Counted from the first letter of the stretch, positions 23,689 through 34,484 are shown. The stretch is 64,000 nt of DNA from Rhizobium mongolense USDA 1844 (GCF_000419765.1 NZ_ATTQ01000007.1:1-64000); one strand, 5' to 3'. The notes: generated by a model from the letters alone, not told the origin. Program-made: numbers and translations.

Positions 23689-24029
23689 ATGCCGTTGGAA
23701 TGATTCGATCGTTTTGGCTGATTATTCCCGGCTGAAAACATACAGTTTTGCGAATTTATGAAATGAACTGCCCTCTCGGGGCGAAAATCACGACTGTTGT
23801 CAGATTGATACAGACCACCCGATGTGTGGAATGACAATCCAAAAATACCCATAAATGATTAGGGTATTAGGATAAAATTTTATGACCAAAAAATATTGAC
23901 GTGCCCGTCAATTCCTTACGTCAATTTAACTCCTCTCCCGCATTGTGGCTGCAAGATGGCGCAAGTTGCCATTTATTGCGATCGCCTGCACTCTGCCGCC
24001 ATTGGAGTGCTTTAGTGGGGGAGACACAG
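23689..24029. promoter_or_regulatory. AT-rich upstream region of the FadL-type porin gene
   Basis: About 340 bases with no supported gene and clearly lower GC than neighbours (for example aaaatacccataaatgattagggtattaggat near 23838-23873). The region should carry the porin promoter; ggtattaggataaaat is a possible -10 area, but no clear consensus could be fixed. Confidence 0.35.
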
Positions 24030-25265
24030 TTGGCATCTCGTATGTTTTCCAAAGGCGTAGCATTGCTCGCCATCCTTTCGGCCATCGCCTCGCCATCGTT
24101 TGCAGGCGGCCTGGAGCGCGGCGGGTATAATATCGATCTTCTGTTTGATCCTTCACGCTTTGCGGTCGAATCCACCGCCACTTTCGTGATGCCGCAACGC
24201 AAGCTGAAGAATGTGGATGATATCAACCCTGCGAACGGCGATCTCAACGCGATCCCGGGATATTCCACCTCGGCGGATGACAGCGAGGACTACTGGTCTC
24301 CCCGTATCGGCGCCAAGGCTGCAATCGGCGATGCGGACTGCATGTTCGATTATTCGCAGCCCTATGGTGCTCACACCAATCCAGGTGCTCGCTGGGCGGG
24401 CGCAAACGATAACATCGAGACGAAGGTCAACAGCGACAATTATGCTCTGACCTGCTCTTACAAATTCGACATGGGGCCAGGCCAGTTTCGCGTCATTGGC
24501 GGCGCCAATTACCTCGAAATGGATGGTTTCAAGGAACGCCTCCTTGTTCCACCGGAGCTCCTTGGCCTTTTGGGGCTTCCTGGAAGCGGTGTGGGTCGTC
24601 TTGATCTTGAGGGGGACGGCTGGGGATGGCGAGCCGGCGTGGCATACGAAATTCCGGAATATGCGCTTCGTGCGAGCTTGATGTACTACAGTGAAGTCAA
24701 GCTCAACGAAGTCACGGGAACGGTGGACTTGACGCAGGTGCCGGCCGCTCTTAATCCCCTCGGAGGGCTGATTATTCCGGTCGAGGGATCGACGGCGATG
24801 CCGGATGCTGTCGAACTGAAGATCCAATCAGGGATTGCACCAGATTGGCTTGCCTTCGGCTCCGTCAAATGGACGGACTGGAGCCAGTTGCAGCGCATCC
24901 CGTTCTATAATAGCGGTGTCGAAATCACCTCCCTCGATCTGGGTTATCGAGACGGCTGGACAATCACCGGCGGTGTCGGTCACAAGTTCAATGATCAGTG
25001 GAGCGGCGCCGTCAGCGTCACTTGGGACCGCGGCACATCTCAGGAATTCGGTTCGCAGACCGACAGTTGGCTGCTCGGTGCCGGTGTTTCCTATTCGCCG
25101 AACAAGAACGTCGAGTTCCGCTTTGGTGGCGTGCTCGGCATATTGACGAGCGGGGATTCGTCTCCGACAACGATTGACGGTGTTGGCGTGGGCGACGAGG
25201 CGACATACGAGTTCGACAACGATCTGGTGACGGCGCTCTCGACATCACTCAAAGTCAAATTCTGA
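24030..25265 (+). CDS. FadL/OmpP1/TodX-type outer membrane transport protein
   Basis: Probably 411 residues from a TTG at 24030, which has GGGGGAG six bases upstream; ATG 24042 is the alternative. The signal peptide (MFSKGVALLAILSAIASPSF, AGG) is followed by a protein of alternating polar/hydrophobic strands ending in aromatic-rich segments and a C-terminal Phe (SLKVKF), as in outer membrane beta-barrels. GGLERGGYNIDLLFDPSRFA and the later WSQLQRIPF and WDRGTSQEFGSQTDSWLLGAG patterns fit the FadL family, which passes long-chain fatty acids or other hydrophobic compounds across the outer membrane. The substrate cannot be read from sequence. A strong terminator follows. Confidence 0.8.
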   Translation: MASRMFSKGVALLAILSAIASPSFAGGLERGGYNIDLLFDPSRFAVESTATFVMPQRKLKNVDDINPANGDLNAIPGYSTSADDSEDYWSPRIGAKAAIGDADCMFDYSQPYGAHTNPGARWAGANDNIETKVNSDNYALTCSYKFDMGPGQFRVIGGANYLEMDGFKERLLVPPELLGLLGLPGSGVGRLDLEGDGWGWRAGVAYEIPEYALRASLMYYSEVKLNEVTGTVDLTQVPAALNPLGGLIIPVEGSTAMPDAVELKIQSGIAPDWLAFGSVKWTDWSQLQRIPFYNSGVEITSLDLGYRDGWTITGGVGHKFNDQWSGAVSVTWDRGTSQEFGSQTDSWLLGAGVSYSPNKNVEFRFGGVLGILTSGDSSPTTIDGVGVGDEATYEFDNDLVTALSTSLKVKF

Positions 25266-25288
25266 TCTTGCATCAACGAAGTAGAAGA

Positions 25289-25315
25289 GCCCGGCAAAAA
25301 CGCCGGGCTTTTCTT
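25289..25315 (+). terminator. Rho-independent terminator after porin gene
   Basis: GCCCGGC-AAAAAC-GCCGGGC followed by TTTTCTTT. Confidence 0.85.
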
Positions 25316-25990
25316 TGCGCCTTCCGTATTAACCTTGCGCCAAGTCATCTCATTTTGTGACGATTCAGCAACACATTTTTACGACAGTTCGCATATCATG
25401 GCGGCGGGGCGAGTTTGTCCATTTCCCGCCACAAACAGGGCGCAGCGATATTTGCGGGCGAGGGAATGGCAGGCGTAGGGTACGTTTAAGAAGCAAGATG
25501 GGTCGAGTTTTTTCCGCGACGGGCAGAGAGCGTATGAGCGCCGGCTTTGATGCCGCTTCTTGTGCGATTCAGCTTTTCCCGCAAGGCGATTCCGCCCAAA
25601 AAACTCACGCAGAAGTCACGCACCCAAGCTGTTCTTCCCCCGATGATACGGCGTCCATTGTCGCCGCACGCAGGCACCGCGATCACGCCAGCACCGGTTT
25701 GGTCACATTTGGTGTTTACGAATATTCGAAAGGCGGAAGGATGCTTGTTCGCTCCGCAGGAATGACGCCGCAGGCATTGCAGGCGGACCAGGCCGGAACG
25801 CGGGTGGTCTATCGCGATGCGCAAAAAATTCAGGCCCTCGAAGAAGGGCCAAAGGCTGGATGCGACGCGGGCAAAGGGGCCATTGAGCCCGCCGCGGGAT
25901 CGCTCGCCTGGAGGAATACGCCGGGAAGCCGGGCAGCGGAGTATATGCTGCCCTGGCGGTCTGCGATGGAAGCGAAAGAAACCGAGTGAA
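25316..25990. promoter_or_regulatory. Long upstream region of exoR
   Basis: About 675 bases without a convincing gene. A long frame to 25989 exists on the plus strand and others on the minus strand, but codon pattern and start sites are poor. As exoR is the next gene, this interval probably holds its promoter and regulator sites (in Sinorhizobium exoR is subject to ExoS-ChvI feedback, known from that species). No specific site could be fixed by eye. Confidence 0.35.
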
Positions 25991-26791
25991 ATGCTGACAT
26001 CCGAGTTCAGACTTTTCAGATTTACGCTTATGGGGCTGTCTATCGCGCTTTCGGCGGCGATATCCTCCCCGGCCAAGGCATTCGATATCAATGCAGGCGT
26101 TACCAAGGAATCCGGTCCCTTCGATCTCTTCAAGTTCGGCTTCAAGGCCTATAAGAGCGGCCAGAAGGAAGAGGCCATCGAAGCCTATAAATACGCCGCC
26201 GAAAAGGGCCATACCGGTTCGCGCTGGGCGCTCGCCAATATGTATGCCGACGGCGACGGCGTCGCCCAGGACGATTTCGAAGCCTTCAAGATTTACAGTG
26301 AAATCGCCCAGCAGGGCGTGGAGCCCGGCTCCGAAGATACCGGCTTCTTCATCAACGCGCTTTTGTCGCTCGCCAACTATTACAAGCATGGCATTCCCGG
26401 CAGCCCGGTGCGGACAGATCTCAGCCAGGCCCGCCAGCTCTATTTCCAGGTCGCATCGACCTTCGGCGTCGCTGAAGCGCAGTTCCAGCTCGCGCAGATG
26501 ATGCTGTCGGGCGACGGCGGCACGCGCAGTCCGCAGCAGGCGAAGAAGTGGCTGAACCAGGCCCGTAAGAGCGGCCACCCTGGCGCCATGTCGGTCTTCG
26601 GCAATATTCTCTTCCAGGAAGGCCAGTCGGCTCGCGGCCTGGCGCTGATGACGGCGGCGCTCGACCGCTGCAAGCCGAAGGATTGCGGCTGGATGGAATC
26701 GCTGCAGGAGCAGGCCTTCTCGGTCGCGACCGAAGGTGATCGCCGCACGGCTGTTTCGCTCTCCCACAAGATCGCGACCGGCAGCGATTAA
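25991..26791 (+). CDS. exoR: Exopolysaccharide regulator ExoR (Sel1-repeat periplasmic protein)
   Basis: 266 residues, the usual ExoR length. A signal peptide (LFRFTLMGLSIALSAAISSP, AKA-F) is followed by FDINAGVTKESGPFDLFKFG and several Sel1-type repeats (EEAIEAYKYAAEKGHTGSRW then ALANMYADGDGV; ARQLYFQVASTFGVAEAQFQ then LAQMMLSGDGG; AKKWLNQARKSGHPGAMSVF). In Sinorhizobium and Agrobacterium ExoR sits in the periplasm, binds the sensor ExoS and holds down the ExoS-ChvI system, controlling succinoglycan, motility and symbiosis. The gene stands alone between the porin gene and convergent xthA. Confidence 0.9.
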   Translation: MLTSEFRLFRFTLMGLSIALSAAISSPAKAFDINAGVTKESGPFDLFKFGFKAYKSGQKEEAIEAYKYAAEKGHTGSRWALANMYADGDGVAQDDFEAFKIYSEIAQQGVEPGSEDTGFFINALLSLANYYKHGIPGSPVRTDLSQARQLYFQVASTFGVAEAQFQLAQMMLSGDGGTRSPQQAKKWLNQARKSGHPGAMSVFGNILFQEGQSARGLALMTAALDRCKPKDCGWMESLQEQAFSVATEGDRRTAVSLSHKIATGSD

Positions 26792-26800
26792 TCTCCGACC

Positions 26801-27592
26801 TTAAGCTGCGAAGTCGAAATAGGCGACGACCGGAACGTGGTCGGACGGCTTTTCCCAGGCCCGTACATGCTTTTCGATCGCCACCGACCTCATGTGATCG
26901 GCGGCCTCCGGCGAAAGCATCAGGTGGTCGATCCGGATGCCGTTGTTCTTCTGCCAGGCGCCGGCCTGGTAATCCCAGAAGGAATAGAGCTGAACGGCGT
27001 CCGTCGAGGTGCGGACGGCATCGGTAAGCCCGAGATTTTCGAGCCTGCGGAAGGCCTCGCGCGTTTGCGGCAGGAAGAGCGCATCGCTTTCCCAGACCTT
27101 CGGATCGAAGCAGTCGTGCGGTTCGGGGATCACGTTGTAGTCGCCGGCAAGGATGAAGACGTCCTCATAGGCGAGGCGCGAGACCGCAAATTGGCGCAGC
27201 CGCTCCATCCAGGCGAGCTTGTAAGGATATTTTTCGGTGTCGACGGGGTTGCCGTTCGGCAGATAGAGGCAGCACACGCGAAGGGCGCGATTGCCGGGAA
27301 TCGAGAACACGGCTTCCAGAAAGCGCGCCTGCTCGTCGAGAGCATCGCCCGGCAGCCCGCGGCTCACCTCGTCCGGCGTGGTCTTCGAAAGGATCGCAAC
27401 GCCGTTGAAACCCTTCTGGCCATGCGTTTCGACGTGATAGCCCATCGCCTCGATCTCGAGCCGCGGAAAAGCCTCGTCGATCGTCTTGATCTCCTGCAGG
27501 CAGACGATGTCCGGATCGGAATCCTTGAGCCATTGCGTGAGGTTGTCGATGCGCGCCTTGACGCCGTTGATGTTCCAGGTCGCGATCTTCAT
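26801..27592 (-). CDS. xthA: Exodeoxyribonuclease III
   Basis: 263 residues of the EEP/AP-endonuclease family that cleaves abasic sites and degrades 3' ends in base-excision repair. Visible motifs: KIATWNINGVKAR at the N-terminus, CLQEIK (metal-binding Glu), GDYNVIPEPHDCFDP, NNGIRIDHLMLSPEA, and SDHVPVVAYFDF with the catalytic His. It is convergent with exoR, the two stops being only 10 bases apart. Confidence 0.93.
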   Translation of the reverse strand: MKIATWNINGVKARIDNLTQWLKDSDPDIVCLQEIKTIDEAFPRLEIEAMGYHVETHGQKGFNGVAILSKTTPDEVSRGLPGDALDEQARFLEAVFSIPGNRALRVCCLYLPNGNPVDTEKYPYKLAWMERLRQFAVSRLAYEDVFILAGDYNVIPEPHDCFDPKVWESDALFLPQTREAFRRLENLGLTDAVRTSTDAVQLYSFWDYQAGAWQKNNGIRIDHLMLSPEAADHMRSVAIEKHVRAWEKPSDHVPVVAYFDFAA

Positions 27593-27712
27593 AGGTTGTT
27601 CCTTTTGCCGCTTCGTGCCTGAGCTTTATCGTGCCGGCCCAGGTGCGGACAAGACAATAAACCAGCCGGAGGGGATACTTCGGCCGGTTCGATGTGGATA
27701 GACAGGCAAGCT

Positions 27713-28045
27713 TTAAATCGAAAAGCTGGTGCCGCAGCCGCAGCTTGCAACCGCGTTCGGGTTCTTGATCTGGAAGGATTGACCGAGAAGGTTGTCGACG
27801 AAGTCGATTTCCGAGCCTGCCATATAGACCAGCGACAGGCTGTCGATCAGTACCTTGGCGTTGTTCTTCTCGATGACGATGTCATCGTCCCGGGCATCGC
27901 CGGTAAGATCGAACTTGTATGAAAAACCCGAGCAGCCGCCGCCTTCGACGGAAACGCGCAGCGCGTTCTTGCCGGTTTCGGCACCGACGATCGCCGCGAT
28001 TCGTTTTGCCGCCGCGTCGGAAAGGGTTACACTTGTATCCGTCAT
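27713..28045 (-). CDS. erpA: Iron-sulfur cluster insertion protein (A-type, ErpA-like)
   Basis: 110 residues from ATG 28045, chosen because AGGAGGAAAC directly precedes it. A-type carrier with the three conserved cysteines: GGGCSGFSY and the C-terminal CGCG (ASCGCGTSFSI). A-type proteins bind and hand on Fe-S clusters to apo-proteins. IscA, SufA and ErpA cannot be separated with certainty by reading. It is divergent from dgt. Confidence 0.85.
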   Translation of the reverse strand: MTDTSVTLSDAAAKRIAAIVGAETGKNALRVSVEGGGCSGFSYKFDLTGDARDDDIVIEKNNAKVLIDSLSLVYMAGSEIDFVDNLLGQSFQIKNPNAVASCGCGTSFSI

Positions 28046-28267
28046 GTTTCCTCCTGCCGGGGTCAAGATCCGGAGAGAATTGATACTGGCCGATGAAACG
28101 TCAAACGGCTGATATCAAAAGAATTTACCACCGGCGTTGCCGGAACGCATTATTCGGCAAAGCAGTTAAGAAAGCGCCTCTTTGCCGTTTGTATTGGCTA
28201 TAGGTATGAAGAGCGCGATGCGGCGTCAATGGGCGAGGTGCTGCGCGGTGTTGAATGACGGTGAAAA

Positions 28268-29485
28268 ATGAAGATCGACAGGCAGGCGTTGGGTTTTGGA
28301 AATGGCGAGCGGGCAACCTATGCGGCAGACCCCTGGACGACGCGCGGAAGGCTTTATGCCGAAAGCTCCAGCCCGACACGCTCCGAATTTCAGCGCGATC
28401 GTGACCGCATCGTCCATACGACGGCTTTTCGCCGCCTGAAGCACAAGACGCAGGTCTTCATCGCGCAAGATGGCGATCATTATCGCACGCGCCTGACGCA
28501 CACGATCGAGGTCGCCCAGATCGCCCGTGCCCTGGCGCGCGCCCTGAAGCTTGACGAGGACCTGGCGGAGGGCGTGGCGCTCGTCCACGACTTTGGCCAC
28601 ACGCCTTTCGGCCACACCGGCGAGGACGCGCTGCACGAGGTACTCTTGCCCTATGGCGGCTTCGACCATAACGCCCAATCGCTCCGCATCGTCACCAAGC
28701 TGGAGCGGCGCTATGCCGAATTCGACGGCATCAACCTGACCTGGGAGAGCCTCGAAGGCCTCGTGAAGCACAATGGGCCGCTCTTGACGAAGGACGGGCA
28801 GGGCATGCGGGGACCGGTGCCGCAGCCGATCCTCGATTACTGCGAAATCCACGACCTCGAACTTGCGACCTTCGCCAGCCTCGAAGCACAGGTGGCAGCG
28901 ATTGCCGACGACATAGCCTATAACACCCATGACATCGACGATGGTCTGCGTTCGGGCTACCTGACGTTCGAGATGCTGGAGGAAATTCCGTTCCTCGCCG
29001 GTCTGATGGCTGAGGTCCGCGAGCGCTACCCCCAACTTGAAAAGAGCCGGTTCACGCATGAGATCATGCGCCGGCAGATCACGCGCATGGTCGAGGATGT
29101 CATTGCCGTCGCCCAGGAGCGCCTGACTGAGGCGAAACCGAAAAGCGTCAATGATGTACGCGAGGCCGGCAAGGTGATCGCAACCTTCTCGGCGGCGATG
29201 TCGGAGACGGACAAGCAGATCAAGCAGATGCTCTTCAAGCGCATCTACCGCCATCCCGACATCATGCGCATCCGCGCAGGCGCCGCAAAGATCGTCACCG
29301 ATCTTTTCGCCGCCTACATGGCCAATCCGAAGGAGATGCAGAGCCATTACTGGGTCGATCATATTGCAGGCCTTGCCGATGCGCCGAAAGCCCGCCATGT
29401 CGGCGATTATCTGGCGGGCATGACCGACACCTATGCAATCAGCGCTCACAGGCGATTGTTTGACCGAACTCCGGATTTGCGATAG
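28268..29485 (+). CDS. dgt: Deoxyguanosinetriphosphate triphosphohydrolase-like protein
   Basis: 405 residues. HD-domain dNTPase that hydrolyses dNTP to nucleoside and triphosphate. [20 protein letters not shown] is the family's entry motif; H...HD residues are in [20 protein letters not shown] and [20 protein letters not shown]; a later [19 protein letters not shown] supplies the final Asp. This shorter type is typical of alphaproteobacteria (dGTPase-like). It precedes argS by about 53 bases and is likely co-transcribed with it. Confidence 0.92.
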   Translation: MKIDRQALGFGNGERATYAADPWTTRGRLYAESSSPTRSEFQRDRDRIVHTTAFRRLKHKTQVFIAQDGDHYRTRLTHTIEVAQIARALARALKLDEDLAEGVALVHDFGHTPFGHTGEDALHEVLLPYGGFDHNAQSLRIVTKLERRYAEFDGINLTWESLEGLVKHNGPLLTKDGQGMRGPVPQPILDYCEIHDLELATFASLEAQVAAIADDIAYNTHDIDDGLRSGYLTFEMLEEIPFLAGLMAEVRERYPQLEKSRFTHEIMRRQITRMVEDVIAVAQERLTEAKPKSVNDVREAGKVIATFSAAMSETDKQIKQMLFKRIYRHPDIMRIRAGAAKIVTDLFAAYMANPKEMQSHYWVDHIAGLADAPKARHVGDYLAGMTDTYAISAHRRLFDRTPDLR

Positions 29486-29538
29486 GCAGCGGGCGCCGCG
29501 GCAGGAGCTGCGGCACAGCCTATGCATGGAAGAGTGCG

Positions 29539-31296
29539 ATGAACCTTTTTACCGACTTCGAAGCCAGGATTAAGAGCGCCCTTGAACAGATTGATATCGT
29601 CAAGGAAAAGCGATCCGAGCTCGATTTCGGCCGCATCGCCGTCGAGCCGCCGCGTGATGCAAGCCACGGCGATGTCGCGACCAATGCCGCGATGGTGCTG
29701 GCAAAGGCGCTGGGGACCAATCCGCGCGCGCTCGCCGAAATCATCATCGCCAAGTTGAAGGAAGATGCCGACGTAGCCGACGTCTCCGTCGCCGGCCCCG
29801 GCTTCATCAACATCAGGCTTTCCATCGGCTACTGGCAGCGCTTGCTTGCTTCGATCATCGAGGCCGGAACCGATTACGGCCGCTCGAAGCTTGGCGCCGG
29901 CAAGAAGGTCAATGTCGAATATGTCTCGGCAAACCCGACCGGCCCTATGCATGTCGGCCATTGCCGCGGGGCCGTCGTCGGAGACGCGCTGGCTAACCTG
30001 CTTGCCTTCGCCGGCTATGCCGTCGAGAAGGAATACTACATCAACGATGCCGGCTCGCAGATTGACGTGCTGGCGCGCTCGGTCTTCCTGCGCTACCGCG
30101 AAGCGCTCGGCGAAAGCATCGGCGATATCCCGCCCGGCTTTTATCCGGGCGATTATCTGATCCCGGTCGGAAAGTCCCTTGCTGGCGACTATGGCGTGCG
30201 GCTGCACAACATGCCGGAAGAGCAGTGGATGCCGATCGTCAAGGATCGCGCGATCGACGCGATGATGACGATGATCCGCGAGGATCTCGCAGCCCTCAAC
30301 GTGCATCACGACATCTTCTTTTCCGAGCGGATGCTGCATGATGCCGGCGCTGCCGCGATCCGCACCGCGATCAATGATCTGACCTTCAAGGGCTATGTCT
30401 ACAAGGGCGCGCTGCCGCCGCCGAAGGGCCAGGTGCCGGAAGACTGGGAAGACCGCGAGCAGACGCTTTTCCGCTCGACGGAAGTCGGCGACGACATGGA
30501 TCGCCCGCTGATCAAGTCGGATGGCTCCTACACCTATTTCGCCGCGGATGTCGCCTATTTCAAGAACAAGTTCGACCGCGGCTTCGACGAAATGATCTAT
30601 GTGCTCGGCGCCGACCACGGCGGATACGTGAAGCGCCTGGAGGCCGTTGCCCGCGCCGTTTCCGAAGGGAAATCGAAGCTCACCGTTCTGCTTTGCCAGC
30701 TCGTGAAGCTCTACCGCAACGGCGAGCCGGTGAAGATGTCGAAACGCTCCGGCGATTTCGTGACGCTGCGCGACGTGGTCGAGGAAGTCGGCCGCGATTC
30801 GGTTCGCTTCATGATGCTCTACCGCAAGAATTCCGAGCCGCTCGATTTCGATTTCGCCAAGGTAACGGAGCATTCGAAAGACAATCCGGTCTTTTACGTG
30901 CAGTATGCGCATGCCCGCTGCATGTCGGTTTTCCGCCAGGCGAGGGAGGCGTTTCCGGATCTTGACGTATCGCCCGCAGATCTTGCGGAAGCGGTCTCCG
31001 GGATCTTCGATCCCACGGAATTGCAGCTGGTTGCGAAGGCTGCGGAATTCCCGCGCATCGTCGAATCTGCGGCACAGTCGCAGGAGCCCCATCGCATCGC
31101 GTTTTACCTCTATGATCTCGCAAGTTTCTTCCATGCGCACTGGAATAAAGGTAAAGATCAAACGGACTTACGATTTGTTAACGATAAGAACCGAGAATCG
31201 AGTATTGCCAGACTTGGGCTGGTGTATGCTGTCGCTTCGGTTTTGAAGTCGGGACTCGCCATTACAGGCACTGCCGCACCGGATGAAATGCGATAA
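29539..31296 (+). CDS. argS: Arginyl-tRNA synthetase
   Basis: 585 residues, full length. Class I synthetase that charges tRNA-Arg. The N-terminal Add-1 domain ([20 protein letters not shown]) binds the tRNA D-loop; HIGH-type motif [25 protein letters not shown]-type motif [18 protein letters not shown]-terminal anticodon-binding DALR domain. The gene lies in the run dgt-argS-SPOR protein-nagZ-scpA-scpB, all on the plus strand. Confidence 0.96.
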   Translation: MNLFTDFEARIKSALEQIDIVKEKRSELDFGRIAVEPPRDASHGDVATNAAMVLAKALGTNPRALAEIIIAKLKEDADVADVSVAGPGFINIRLSIGYWQRLLASIIEAGTDYGRSKLGAGKKVNVEYVSANPTGPMHVGHCRGAVVGDALANLLAFAGYAVEKEYYINDAGSQIDVLARSVFLRYREALGESIGDIPPGFYPGDYLIPVGKSLAGDYGVRLHNMPEEQWMPIVKDRAIDAMMTMIREDLAALNVHHDIFFSERMLHDAGAAAIRTAINDLTFKGYVYKGALPPPKGQVPEDWEDREQTLFRSTEVGDDMDRPLIKSDGSYTYFAADVAYFKNKFDRGFDEMIYVLGADHGGYVKRLEAVARAVSEGKSKLTVLLCQLVKLYRNGEPVKMSKRSGDFVTLRDVVEEVGRDSVRFMMLYRKNSEPLDFDFAKVTEHSKDNPVFYVQYAHARCMSVFRQAREAFPDLDVSPADLAEAVSGIFDPTELQLVAKAAEFPRIVESAAQSQEPHRIAFYLYDLASFFHAHWNKGKDQTDLRFVNDKNRESSIARLGLVYAVASVLKSGLAITGTAAPDEMR

Positions 31297-31357
31297 CGTC
31301 ACCATTTCCCCACATTGCGCTGGCATTTGACCGCGTGGGTTTACGGGTGGGATGAGT

Positions 31358-34300
31358 ATGGCTGACAAACAACTGGCGTATGATACGCGAAAGAAGACGG
31401 AGCTTTTCGATGAAGGCGATCCGCTGGCTGAGCTCGCGCGCATCGTAGGCTTTGAGCCGCGCATAGCCGCCAATACGGTTCCTGACCTGCCCCGGCAGGA
31501 GCCGGCATTCAATCTCGAGGACGAGCTTCTCCGCGAATTCGAGCGTTTCGACGCTCCGCGTCCGCTCGCCGGCCTTGATCGTCCGGCCGAACCTGTCGCC
31601 GAGGAGTACGACTATCCCGCAGCCGACGCGATCGTCGAGCCGGAGCCTGTCGATCCGCCGGCTGCCGCATCGCCCGCCTTGGAAGAGGCCGAGGTCCTTT
31701 CCGCCGCCGATTGGGCCGCGCCCCAAGCGTCCGAGCCGGTTATCGGTGGTGCCCGCGATCTGATCGAGGAGCTTGAGCTTTCGATCGGCGGCCCCACGGT
31801 TCAAATCCCGCAGGCGTCAGCTCCTGCCAAGGCGCCGCAGTGGTCGGCTGCCAGCATCAAGCTTCCGCTTGCAAACTTCCATGCCGCCCGCCGCGACGAG
31901 CCGGTTGAAGTGCCCGTAAAGGCCGTTGCTCCTGTCGAGGTGGTTGCTGCTGCCGAACAGCAGCCCGAGCCTGTTGCGCAGGTTCAGCCCGTTATCCAGC
32001 CCGAGGCGGTAATGGAGCCGGGCATCGAGCCGGTCGCCTTTGATCCGGCCGAGGAATTTGAAACGGCAGCTTCGCAGGGCTTTCCGGCCGAACTCGATCG
32101 CCATGACGAAGTGGTCGTGGATGACGAAATGGTCATGGATGAAGCGCCAGCCCAAGAAATGCTTGGGCCGATGGAGGCGCCGGTTGCGATGGAGCCGCGG
32201 GTTGAAGCTGAACCCTTCGATCTGGTTGCTGCCGCAACGCAAGGCGTCGTACAGGCGGATGCCGCGCTGACTGAAGCACCTCCCGAAGATCAGCCGATCG
32301 CCTTCGATTTCGATGATCTGCTGGCGGACGTCTCCCGTTATCCGGTTCCTCAGCGCGCGGCCTCTGCGCCCGAGGAGCCGAAGGCGGCACCTTTCGAGGA
32401 GTGGGAGCCACTGGTCGTCACGCCTGCTGCTGCACCTGTCGCCGCTCCGGTGGTTGTTGCTCCTGTCGCCGCCGAAGTTCCCGCTGTGGCCGCACCTGCT
32501 AAGCTGGATGCTGACAGCGAAGATCCGTTTGCCGGCCACGATTTCGAACTCGACCTCGAAGGCATCGAACTCGAACTCGCCGATTTAGATTTTGCCGAGC
32601 CTGCAAAGACGCCGGAACCTGCTCCGGTCGTCGCGGCAGCGCCGCCTGCCGTGGTCGTCGCGCGGCCAGTCGGGCAGGTTGCCGCCGCTTCGCTTTACGA
32701 TGGGCCGCATCCCGCAGCCGTGGAGAGCAAGACCGCTGCAGCCGATGCCGATGAAGATCTGCCCTTCGATGCCTCGATGATTGCTGAGGCCGACCATCAT
32801 CCCGAGACTGTCGAGGACATGCATGTGCCGTCGCTGCCGCCCGTCGAGCAGCCGGCGCCGGCTGCGCCGGTAAACGACTTCGATTTCGACGTCGACGCGG
32901 AAATTGCAAGCCTCTTCGAAACGCCGGTCCAAAAAGAGCCGGCTGCGGCGGCACCTGCTTGGGCTCCTCCAGCAGCCGCTGCCGTCGTTGCAGCACCGCC
33001 GGTCGCGGCTCGGCCGCAGTCGGCCGGCGGGCTTGACGAATTCGAGCGTGCGCTTGAGGAGGATTTCCGCCGCAGCGTTCGTGAACCGGTTCGCCGCGCC
33101 GAAGCGCCAGCCGAGGTCCGTATCCAATCCGCGGCTGAGGCCGAGGACATGGGCCGTGCCCGTTCCATGAAGCGGCTGCTTGCGGCTGCCGCTCTGATCG
33201 TCGTCTTCGCCGGCGGTGCCTATGGCGTCTATTCGGTTGTTACCGACGGCGGCCTCGGCATTGCTGGCGGCGAACCGCGCGTGATCGTGGCCGACAAGGA
33301 ACCGGTCAAGATCGTCCCGGAAAATCCGGGCGGCAAGACTGTGCCAAACCAGGACAAGGCGGTCTATGATCGTGTTGCCGGTGCGACCGAGGCGCCGAAG
33401 CAGAAGGCGCTCGTTTCATCCGACGAAGAGCCTGTCGATGTCGTTCAGCGCACCTTGACGCCCGAAGTTCTGCCGGAAGACAACGACGGACCCATCGCCG
33501 ATAATGTGGCAAGTACGCCGGTCGGCGATACGCAGGATCCTCGTCTGCTTCCGAACGAGGACACGGCGGAGAACGGTGCTGCGGCCGAGGACGGCCCCGA
33601 TGGCGATCGTCCGCCGGCTGTTGCACCGCGCAAGGTCCGCACGATGATCGTCAAGCCGGACGGAACGCTGGTTGCGCGCGAAGAGCCTGCCGCACCGGTT
33701 GAAGAGCCCGCCGTTCAGCCGCCGGCCGCTGTGACCGCCTCTAAAGGTTCGGCGGCAAGCTTCCCGGCGAGCAAGGAGGTTGCCTCCGCCGATATCCGCG
33801 CGACGCCTGTTGAAACGACCACCGTCGCGCCGCTGCCGGCCTCTCAGCAGCCATCCACGTCTACCCTGGAAAAGGTTGCCGCTGCAGATCCGGTAAATGC
33901 GAAGGTCGATCAGCCGGTCCACCCGGTTCAGACGCCGCCCGCCGCTGAAAAGCCTGCCGATACGGCACCGGTACCGACGGCCCGTCCGGCCGAGCAGCCG
34001 GTCAATGTCGTCGGAACCGTCACCGAGAAAGGCAATGTCCGCCCGGCCGAACAGCAGCCCAAGCCGGCTGAAGTCGCATCGGTCGAGCCTGCCGCTGCCA
34101 AGCCGCAGCAGGCTGCACCGGCTGGCGGATACGGCATGCAGATCGCATCGCTGCCGTCCGAAGCAGAGGCGAACAAATCCTATGCGAGCCTGTCGAAGAA
34201 GTTTGCAAGCGTTCTCGGCGGCCGCAGCTTTGAAATCCGAAAGGCCGAAATCGCCGGCAAGGGCACGTTCTACCGCGTCCGGATCCCGGCCGGCTCCAAG

Positions 34301-34366
34301 GACGAGGCCGCAGCCCTTTGCCAGCAATATCGCTCAGCCGGCGGCAGCTGCCTGATTTCGAAGTGA
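31358..34366 (+). CDS. SPOR-domain membrane protein with long acidic region
   Basis: About 1002 residues (ATG 31352 also possible; 31358 has better spacing to GGGTGGG). Residues 1 to about 600 are Pro/Ala/Glu/Val-rich and probably disordered. One membrane span lies at about 608-628 (LLAAAALIVVFAGGAYGVYS), then a second disordered stretch. The C-terminal SPOR domain (about 925-1002; GYGMQIASLPSEAEANKSYA ... YRVRIPAGSKDEAAALCQQY) binds denuded peptidoglycan glycan strands at division sites. The topology places SPOR in the periplasm. It sits directly before NagZ, also a cell-wall enzyme. Exceptionally long for a SPOR protein, but such forms occur in Rhizobium. Confidence 0.85.
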   Translation: MADKQLAYDTRKKTELFDEGDPLAELARIVGFEPRIAANTVPDLPRQEPAFNLEDELLREFERFDAPRPLAGLDRPAEPVAEEYDYPAADAIVEPEPVDPPAAASPALEEAEVLSAADWAAPQASEPVIGGARDLIEELELSIGGPTVQIPQASAPAKAPQWSAASIKLPLANFHAARRDEPVEVPVKAVAPVEVVAAAEQQPEPVAQVQPVIQPEAVMEPGIEPVAFDPAEEFETAASQGFPAELDRHDEVVVDDEMVMDEAPAQEMLGPMEAPVAMEPRVEAEPFDLVAAATQGVVQADAALTEAPPEDQPIAFDFDDLLADVSRYPVPQRAASAPEEPKAAPFEEWEPLVVTPAAAPVAAPVVVAPVAAEVPAVAAPAKLDADSEDPFAGHDFELDLEGIELELADLDFAEPAKTPEPAPVVAAAPPAVVVARPVGQVAAASLYDGPHPAAVESKTAAADADEDLPFDASMIAEADHHPETVEDMHVPSLPPVEQPAPAAPVNDFDFDVDAEIASLFETPVQKEPAAAAPAWAPPAAAAVVAAPPVAARPQSAGGLDEFERALEEDFRRSVREPVRRAEAPAEVRIQSAAEAEDMGRARSMKRLLAAAALIVVFAGGAYGVYSVVTDGGLGIAGGEPRVIVADKEPVKIVPENPGGKTVPNQDKAVYDRVAGATEAPKQKALVSSDEEPVDVVQRTLTPEVLPEDNDGPIADNVASTPVGDTQDPRLLPNEDTAENGAAAEDGPDGDRPPAVAPRKVRTMIVKPDGTLVAREEPAAPVEEPAVQPPAAVTASKGSAASFPASKEVASADIRATPVETTTVAPLPASQQPSTSTLEKVAAADPVNAKVDQPVHPVQTPPAAEKPADTAPVPTARPAEQPVNVVGTVTEKGNVRPAEQQPKPAEVASVEPAAAKPQQAAPAGGYGMQIASLPSEAEANKSYASLSKKFASVLGGRSFEIRKAEIAGKGTFYRVRIPAGSKDEAAALCQQYRSAGGSCLISK

Positions 34367-34388
34367 ACGACTGATCGTTGATCCGGAG

Positions 34389-34414
34389 CGGCGGGCATGT
34401 CCCGCCGTTTTTTT
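34389..34414 (+). terminator. Rho-independent terminator after SPOR gene
   Basis: CGGCGGG-CATGT-CCCGCCG followed by seven T. Confidence 0.85.
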
Positions 34415-34484
34415 GTGTCCTGCTTTCCTGTGAATGGCGCTTGACCTTACTCGCAATTCCCCATGAGGCCTCTATGATTCGGAT

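Noticed and set aside
25357..25989. Long plus-strand open frame (210 codons) before exoR
   Set aside because: No ribosome binding site at a credible start, unnatural composition, and competing open frames on the other strand; treated as upstream region of exoR.
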